From assembly GCA_002794775.1 (NCBI GenBank), contig NBAY01000092.1:62001-126000 (forward strand): a stretch of DNA of 64,000 nt, given 5' to 3'. This DNA is from Porodaedalea pini (lineage: Eukaryota; Basidiomycota; Agaricomycetes; Hymenochaetales; Hymenochaetaceae). The position numbers and the translations under genes were made by a program. The notes beneath the pieces were generated by a model that did no database searches, had not been told where the DNA came from, and was given only the letters and a program-made list of their open reading frames with translations. How positions within the stretch are numbered: the first letter of the stretch is position 1; the number at the start of each line of letters is the position of its first letter. Positions 59,187-64,000 of the stretch are shown here, piece after piece.

Positions 59187-60587
59187 ATGAGCAGCTCGAG
59201 AGAGAATGCTAGCCCGCTACTAAAAGCTGAGGTTATATGGCGAGATCGTTACAATATGCTAGAGTCTCGTGGCTATCGTTTACGGCAACGCTACAAACCT
59301 GACTGGAAGCCGTCGTGGATTGCAACAAAAAGACCTCCACATTTGCATGAGGACTATAATACGCACGGTGTACGTTGTTTCAACGTTGCCTCTTTCTTTA
59401 TCTAAAAGCCTCAGAATTGTTTCTATAGAGCTCTGTCACTATCGATGCTGAGCGACTCTCGGATGGACGGAGGGTGTTTCTCAAACGGGTTCGCGTGTCT
59501 AGCTCCGAGCTCATCATCACTCGATTTCTCTCAGACGAAAAAAGGCTTCAAGATCCCGACAATCATACAGCAGCTCTCTTAGACGAGTTTATTGATGACG
59601 ACAATCCACGTTTTACTTACATGGTACTGCCCTTTCTACGTCCGTACTATTTCCCCGAGTTCTTCTCCGTCGATGAGGTTCTAGACTTCATTAAGCAGGT
59701 TTTAGAGGTATGCTCTCTGCTCGTTTGTTCTGACTCTGGGTCTGATAGCCTTAAAAGGGCATCGTCTACATGCACAAGTTAAACATTGCGCACAGGTGAT
59801 TAAACGTGCCTGAAGTAGTGGGTAGTACTGACTCTTCTCAACGCAGAGACTGTTCGGATCTTAATATCATGATGGATGCCGAGAAAATGTATCCACAAGG
59901 GTTTCATCCGACCAGTGTGTTGGCTGATGCTTCTGGTTATAAGCGTGCACATCCTAAGCGTCGTCGTGATGTCTCATACGTCCGGTATTACTTCATCGAT
60001 TTTGGAATTTCCTCTATGTTCAGTCCAGACGATGATAATAGGAAAGTTCTGGGCATTCATGGGCAGGATGATGAGGTTCCAGAGCTGTCGGATTCTGATC
60101 TATATGATCCATTCTTTGTTGATGTGTTTATTTTGGGGAATCTTTTCAAAAAGGCATTCTACGAGGCAAGTAATTGCTATCACAGTCCTGTATTTGTCCA
60201 CTGAGCATCTACCTTAGAAATACGACAACCTGGCCTTTCTGGATCCACTTATCGACGATATGACGCAGCGTAGCCCAAGGACTCGTTGTACTTCTGCCGA
60301 AGCACTCAAAATATTCAATGACATCGTCTCCCAGCAATCATGGTATTCACTGAGATGGAGATTGAAAGTGAAATCATCTGGGAAGGTTACGCGATTCCTC
60401 CAAGACGTTGATTCCATCTCTCGCGAGAGCGTATTACTGGCAAAGAATATCATATGTAAGTTTTTTGTAGGTCTTCAGTCTGCGGCTTTGCAAAAGGACT
60501 GAAATCAACTCATCCCATTCAGCATCGACTTCCGAAGGTGCGACACAGTTCCTGCGAAGGTGTATAAGGCTAAGCAAAACCCGTTGA
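59187..60587 (+). CDS. K1d: fungal protein kinase, six exons, GC-AG intron
   Basis: Exons 59187-59369, 59429-59707, 59758-59795, 59847-60165, 60218-60455 and 60523-60587 sum to 1122 nt, 373 codons plus stop. Family N-terminus WRDRYNMLESRGYRLRQRY; motifs FLKRV (ATP lysine), IAHRDCSDLNIMMD and FIDFGISSMF intact. The 38-nt HRD exon is conserved (GIVYMHKLNIAH). Intron 4 begins GCAAGT directly after the GAG codon, a textbook GC-AG donor. The last exon is longer than in K1a and K1c and basic (RRCIRLSKTR). It is followed 310 bp downstream by PKd on the same strand. Confidence 0.85.
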
Positions 60588-60897
60588 GTTTTGGTCTGAG
60601 CATCGCATTTACAAATGGATTTCAATTGGATATATGGCTTTGTACTTACAGTATGTGATTTGACTGATACATCCATCATACTCGTATCTGGTCTTGTTTG
60701 TTCTCGAAAAGACAAACGATTTGAGATTTGAGATTACGCTTTCTATGCGAATATACGGAAACAAAATGCATGCCTCTTCGCTTCCTCGTGAGACACTTCA
60801 ACATCAGTTTTCACCGTAACAACAGTCTCTGGTTCACGCATCGCACCTCCGCTCTACCATCTTTTGCATTATCCAGCTCCTCTTCATTGCCATTCGA

Positions 60898-62568
60898 ATG
60901 TCGGGATTAGATATTCTGTCGTTTATTCTCGGCTTGCCCTCTTACATTGAAAACTTTACGAAAACATGTCGAACGATACGGGACTACAAGGAGCTTGACA
61001 ACAGTCACAAAGTCCTGATGGAGCGAGCTATCCTGAACTCTCAGAGACTCAATCATCTCGCAAGTTTCATCCGCGACCCCAGCGACTACTCCATGGGGAC
61101 GCAAACGTACATATCACACCTTGTCCTGCAGGCAAGGCTTGCCATGGACCAGACTATGACTGTTGTCATGGAGTGGAAGCGCCGACTAGGAATTCAGGAG
61201 CATGAACCGGAACCCAGCTGTTTCGGAAAGAAGGCCATGAAAATGGAGGATTCGAAGCCCTCGTATGTACGCAAACGAGTAGCGGAGGCTGAGTACATGA
61301 TTACCGGGAAACTAGTGATTAACTCGTCGATGGAGAGTTTGGAGCACTGGCTGAATGATCTCAACTTTGCCATCCTCACCTCTAATCGCCTCTCCGTCAA
61401 TCTGAACGACGCCCGGGGAGCATCCGTTAATATCGAGTTCGTCGCTTATGCGAAGAACAGGGTCGCTTCAGAAGCAAATATCAACTTGATTGACAGCAGT
61501 ATTTTGGAACCATTGTCTGACGTCGACTCCGAGATGGGGACGGGAATTTATAGCGTCGATTCCGGCCCATATTCAGGTTGCATCGTCGACCCTCGGAACG
61601 TGATGCAGTACACGGGTAAAAACAAGGGGGACATTGCTTGGGAGGAAACGAGGAATATCGCAAGGCTCTTCGCTGAGGACTCGAACGCTGCAGACTCCAG
61701 TCTCTCCTCCAGCGTCGGAATTCTTCCAAGTTGTGGATATACTGAGCTTGACGCGCATCTCCACGCCATTATATTCCGCCTACCACCCGATAGCGCCCCA
61801 CCACGTACTCTGCGAAACCTGCTCGTAGAAGGCAAGGTGAAGCACTCTCTACACGATCGCGTCGAGTTCGCCATCAGACTCGCAACATCGGTACTTGTCG
61901 TACACTCACTAGGATTGGTGCACAAAAACATCAAGCCGGATTCGATACTCGTGTCAGAGAGTGTCGTAGGAGACTCCAAAAAGCTGTATCCGTACAAGCT
62001 TGGCATCCCATATCTTCTGGCGTTTGATTCGTCAAGATCTAGCAGAGGACCTACCATGAGAGAGTATTATGCCGCGCCGAATGGTGCACTCTGGGAAACG
62101 CTGTACAGGCATCCGCGTCACTTCGGATACCGTCAATACAACTACGAAATGCGTGACGACATCTTCAGCCTAGGCATCTGCCTGCTTGAAATAGCCTTGT
62201 GGAAGTCTCTATTCCGTTGGGACTCAAGCTCGAAAGGATTTGACGGGAATACGGATGTGCTTGATTTGTCGGATGACAGATGCAGAAAGGAGGCTCAGGC
62301 TCAGGGAAAGCCAAAGAATACCAAAAGGACTTGGCTGCGACAATACCTCTTGATAGAAGCCGCGGAAGAGATGGTACCGGCCATTATGGGTGATTTGTTT
62401 AAAGACGTTGTAGTAGCATGCTTGACGTTTGGCGACGCATCTAGGATGACGAGAAGCGAGGTTTTTCAGCCCAGGATCGAAGTCAAGTCTGATCTCCCTC
62501 CCGAGGAGCAGAGCATTCATTTCGTTCGAGACATTTTGACAAAGCTTCGAAGTATCAGACTGTCCTAG
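60898..62568 (+). CDS. PKd: helical N-terminal domain plus pseudokinase, intronless
   Basis: 556 codons in one exon from an ATG at 60898 (MSGLDILSFILGLPSYIENF). The N-terminal helical region of about 165 residues is the shortest of the family; its opening Gly-Leu-Pro turn and following helices resemble a HeLo-type start by eye only. The pseudokinase half has LVHKNIKPDS (HKN for HRD), LAFDSSRS at the DFG position and RDDIFSLG. Conserved segments IFRLPPDS and RTLRNLLVEG match the other PKs. Intact frame. The gene is the most diverged of the four together with PKb. Confidence 0.8.
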   Translation: MSGLDILSFILGLPSYIENFTKTCRTIRDYKELDNSHKVLMERAILNSQRLNHLASFIRDPSDYSMGTQTYISHLVLQARLAMDQTMTVVMEWKRRLGIQEHEPEPSCFGKKAMKMEDSKPSYVRKRVAEAEYMITGKLVINSSMESLEHWLNDLNFAILTSNRLSVNLNDARGASVNIEFVAYAKNRVASEANINLIDSSILEPLSDVDSEMGTGIYSVDSGPYSGCIVDPRNVMQYTGKNKGDIAWEETRNIARLFAEDSNAADSSLSSSVGILPSCGYTELDAHLHAIIFRLPPDSAPPRTLRNLLVEGKVKHSLHDRVEFAIRLATSVLVVHSLGLVHKNIKPDSILVSESVVGDSKKLYPYKLGIPYLLAFDSSRSSRGPTMREYYAAPNGALWETLYRHPRHFGYRQYNYEMRDDIFSLGICLLEIALWKSLFRWDSSSKGFDGNTDVLDLSDDRCRKEAQAQGKPKNTKRTWLRQYLLIEAAEEMVPAIMGDLFKDVVVACLTFGDASRMTRSEVFQPRIEVKSDLPPEEQSIHFVRDILTKLRSIRLS

Positions 62569-63499
62569 ATAATGCGCTTGTAATTTTATGCGTTTGAGAT
62601 GCAGAATTTCTCGTTATAGAGCATTTTGGACTTGCAGAATTGACAGTTCAGACTCAGATAAATAGGATCTGAGCAGCAAGTCGTTGACTTTGCGAGAATC
62701 GATTTCGGTTCAGAATTCCAGGATTCCAATCGAGTTGTCTATGATGAATGTCACATTGTTAAGAGAAAGCGTTCATGGCGTGCAGAGTGATTATGTACGG
62801 GCTTGTGTCTTTCAAATAAGCAGGAGAAACTTGAAGGAGTCGGCGAAAATCACGTGCATTCTTTGAAACGCGTGCCTCGACCTCTAAACCAGCATCTCGA
62901 AGTTGCGTTGACCACAGTCGCTGAAGCAAAGCAATGTGAGACTGCACATGAGCCTGTGGTCTTCTGTACGAAGGCACTGAACTCTGGTCTCGTGATCAAA
63001 TCCTTCTTATTGAGGACGCCATCCGTATGTCTTCCTCGTGTCTTTTGTGTCACCACCTCCGAACATCCACAAACTTAGAACTTTGACAGGAATATTCTTA
63101 TGACTTTCGCTAGATGCTAACCGCGTTATATACATCTACTGTACATGATGAGTGCTGTGAAGCGTCGAAATCGAAGCTTGGAATAGTGTCCGGGAGGAGG
63201 CAAGGGCCGTGACCGTCTTATCGGTATGTGCAGGCGATGTTTATTGGCGCGGTAACTTATCGTGCTAATCACGATCTCAACAGGCTAATGATATTTTTGT
63301 ATCATTCGCTGGTGCTTGGGCCCGTAAATTTCTAAAAGACCTATATAAGAACAAGACGTCGCTTTGCAATGAATGCTGCTCTTGTGCTCCCTTCAACATC
63401 AGCGTTCTCCTTTTCCAGCAACGTAGTCTGCCATGGGAAGAAATGGTTTCTCCAAGGAAGTTTTCTCCGTATAAGGACGATCTGAGGTCTAGAACTCTC
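62569..63499. other. Region downstream of PKd
   Basis: 931 bp with no R1 copy and no TKL-a gene where the other cassettes have them. A minus-strand frame (62759-62977) is open but unrecognised. Nothing else is seen. Confidence 0.35.
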
Positions 63500-63937
63500 C
63501 TTGAGTTGATCAAAGCTGAGTGCTGGTAGAGGGATCGGCAGAAAATGCTCGAAGTCCGTGGATACTCACTTAGGCCGGGCTTTCATCATGGTTGACAGCC
63601 ATCTTGGCTCCAGAACAACGCGAAAGAAAAGGACCCCGACTTCAGTGAAGATTCTCTCTTCTAGTGAGCTTTATGTCATGCCTGGCTTCATTTCTTGCTG
63701 ACAATTTGGCACGGTTTAGCTCTCGAAGACCATCGACGCAACAAGATTGTCAGACGGCAAAACTGTGTTTATTTCAGGCCGACTGCCGAGGAGGCACTTT
63801 TACAGCTTGAAGAACTTGCCAAAAAGCAGGATGAGAAGCTCCTTCGATGGCGGCTAAAGCAGTCTGATGTCGGAAGGATATCTTCACTTTTCCTAGGTGT
63901 ACAGTACCATGCGCTTGGGAGGAGTTTGTCCTTCTAA
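63500..63937 (+). pseudogene. K1e: decayed K1 fragment
   Basis: Reads a K1-like N-terminus with stops (RDRQKMLEVRGYSLRPGF, preceded and followed by stop codons), then after a gap RPTAEEALLQLEELAKKQD and LLRWRLKQSDVGR, which match the C-terminal exon of K1a-K1d (RPSADKALAQF; LRWRLKKKDSG). The kinase core between them is missing. It marks a fifth, lost K1 in the array. Confidence 0.75.
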
Positions 63938-64000
63938 CGAAAAATTTGAGTACGTTCACCGCGTTGATGCCATCATAGAATAGCTCATTGACTAGATCTT

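Overview
The window is nuclear DNA of a filamentous basidiomycete, most likely an Agaricomycete. Genes carry many 50-65 bp introns, the protein kinases belong to lineage-expanded fungal types, and the intergenic DNA holds Ty3/gypsy elements plus several kinds of DNA transposon. The species cannot be read from the sequence.

The coding content is one recurring cassette of four gene types in a fixed order and orientation: (1) K1, an intron-rich kinase with intact catalytic motifs (+); (2) PK, an intronless protein with a helical N-terminus and a kinase-like domain that has lost its DFG Asp (+); (3) TKL-a, a short tyrosine-kinase-like kinase (+); (4) TKL-b, a kinase with a long helical N-terminal part (-), convergent with TKL-a and divergent from the next K1. 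Cassette 1 is K1a 275-1683, PKa 2326-4053, TKL-a1 5701-7074, TKL-b1 7222-10260(-). Cassette 2 is K1b 10566-11951, PKb 12734-14557, TKL-a2 40214-41554, TKL-b2 41989-44874(-). Cassette 3 is K1c 45002-46531, PKc 47659-49393 (broken), TKL-a3 54486-55834, TKL-b3 56023-58806(-). Cassette 4 has K1d 59187-60587 and PKd 60898-62568, then a decayed K1 fragment near 63.5-63.9 kb. Noncoding repeats R1 and R2 lie between PK and TKL-a.

Cassette 2 is split by a layered transposon nest (about 16.06-37.5 kb) that can be ordered from target-site duplications: a TA-flanked MITE, a 181-bp MITE with an 8-bp duplication, an 18.9-kb hAT-like interval, and inside that a full Ty3/gypsy element (18439-24792), a split Tc1-type MITE, a split solo LTR, a second solo LTR and a second full Ty3/gypsy element (26821-35675). 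A separate PIF/Harbinger-type MITE lies at 36854-37500. Several insertion boundaries are confirmed by uninterrupted paralogous copies elsewhere in the window.

Working idea (inference): an active kinase next to a helical-domain pseudokinase resembles the RIPK3/MLKL division of labour in animal necroptosis. With two further kinases the cassette could be a signalling or self-recognition module that evolves by tandem duplication. No function is proven here; the proposal rests on architecture, motif state and conserved order.
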